DNA of 22,190 bases, taken from contig JALNZC010000026.1 of the NCBI GenBank assembly GCA_023229525.1, forward strand, positions 1 to 22,190, read 5' to 3'. This document shows positions 22,042 to 22,190 of this stretch, one piece after another. The position numbers and the translations under genes were made by a program. The DNA comes from Bacteroidales bacterium (GTDB lineage: Bacteria > Bacteroidota > Bacteroidia > Bacteroidales > FEN-979). Numbering within the stretch: position 1 is the stretch's first letter; each line of letters starts with the position of its first letter. A model generated the notes under the pieces. It saw nothing but the letters and a program-made list of their open reading frames with translations, was not told the origin of the DNA and made no database searches.

Positions 22042-22190
22042 CTACCAGGACGTGTGGCTTCCAAACATAGCGTCTGTCTGGGTCCAGGGGTCTGAAATGA
22101 AAGGAACTGACGGATAGAAGCTGCCATTCGGGCGACCTTCGGTGTACCTGAATCCGGCCTGGATGTGAAAATTTTCTCCGATCTTGTAAT
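22042..22190 (-). CDS. C-terminus of an unidentified protein, possibly an outer-membrane barrel
   Basis: The frame is open from the right edge to a TAG stop at 22044-22042 and gives 48 residues, YKIGENFHIQAGFRYTEGRP then NGSFYPSVPFISDPWTQTDA and MFGSHTSW. The alternating polar/aromatic pattern (FHIQAGFRYTEG) looks like a final barrel strand with a surface loop. The other minus-strand frame is also open here but has a coding-unlike composition (many Arg, Ser, Pro). The family is not recognised and the 5' part is outside the window. Confidence 0.5.
   Translation of the reverse strand, partial: YKIGENFHIQAGFRYTEGRPNGSFYPSVPFISDPWTQTDAMFGSHTSW

Noticed and set aside
21921..22127. Minus-strand frame of 68 codons crossing the end of the AlbA_2 gene and the right edge
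   Set aside because: It overlaps a real gene and is rich in Arg, Pro and Ser; the other minus-strand frame, with a stop at 22042, has barrel-like composition and fits the convergent layout better.

Overview
The window looks like a chromosomal, vertically inherited segment of a Bacteroidota bacterium, probably an uncultured Bacteroidales-like lineage. Three points support this. (1) Several genes are preceded by the Bacteroidota sigma-ABfr promoter pattern, TTTG then about 19 bp then TAnnTTTG; the clearest cases are upstream of tRNA-His and of the AlbA_2 gene. (2) There are families largely confined to or typical of this phylum: DUF4294, a DUF5723-like protein, a GWxTD protein, and a TonB-dependent receptor with an N-terminal carboxypeptidase-regulatory-like domain. 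(3) Start sites lack strong Shine-Dalgarno sequences. I see no insertion sequence, prophage, CRISPR array or plasmid gene.

Layout, left to right. Positions 1-7567 are one long minus-strand block. It starts at a tRNA-Leu(UAG) and runs through trigger factor, clpP, clpX, a DUF4294 protein, a large glycosyltransferase fusion and a lipoyl E2 acyltransferase, ending in a DnaQ-like exonuclease cut by the left edge. The first four genes form a proteostasis cluster, and the trigger factor is odd because it has no room for a PPIase domain. Positions 7786-9252 hold a plus-strand outer-membrane protein that is convergent with an OppC-type ABC permease. A tRNA-His with an imperfect acceptor stem follows, closed by a bidirectional terminator shared with the next minus-strand unit: M16 peptidase, smpB, a heptamer repeat and a secreted thioredoxin-fold protein.

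Positions 14521-17060 carry a TonB-dependent receptor headed by a clear TPP riboswitch, so it is a strong candidate for outer-membrane uptake of thiamine or a precursor. The divergent promoter region next to it holds an operator-like repeat in front of aroQ (3-dehydroquinate dehydratase). aroQ converges on a second family-2 glycosyltransferase, which is followed by a GWxTD protein. Two tandem serine tRNAs (UGA, CGA) come next. The window then has a plus-strand protein with a C-terminal AlbA_2/Schlafen-type domain and an N-terminal region that resembles the F1-ATPase chaperone ATP12, and ends in the C-terminus of a minus-strand protein cut by the right edge.

Most of the window is housekeeping. 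The points most worth a second look are the ATP12-like/AlbA_2 fusion, the trigger factor without a PPIase domain but with a histidine-rich tail, the glycosyltransferase fused to a decayed polyprenyl-phosphate sugar transferase, the mismatched tRNA-His, the TTGTACAA repeat at aroQ, and the TPP-riboswitch receptor.
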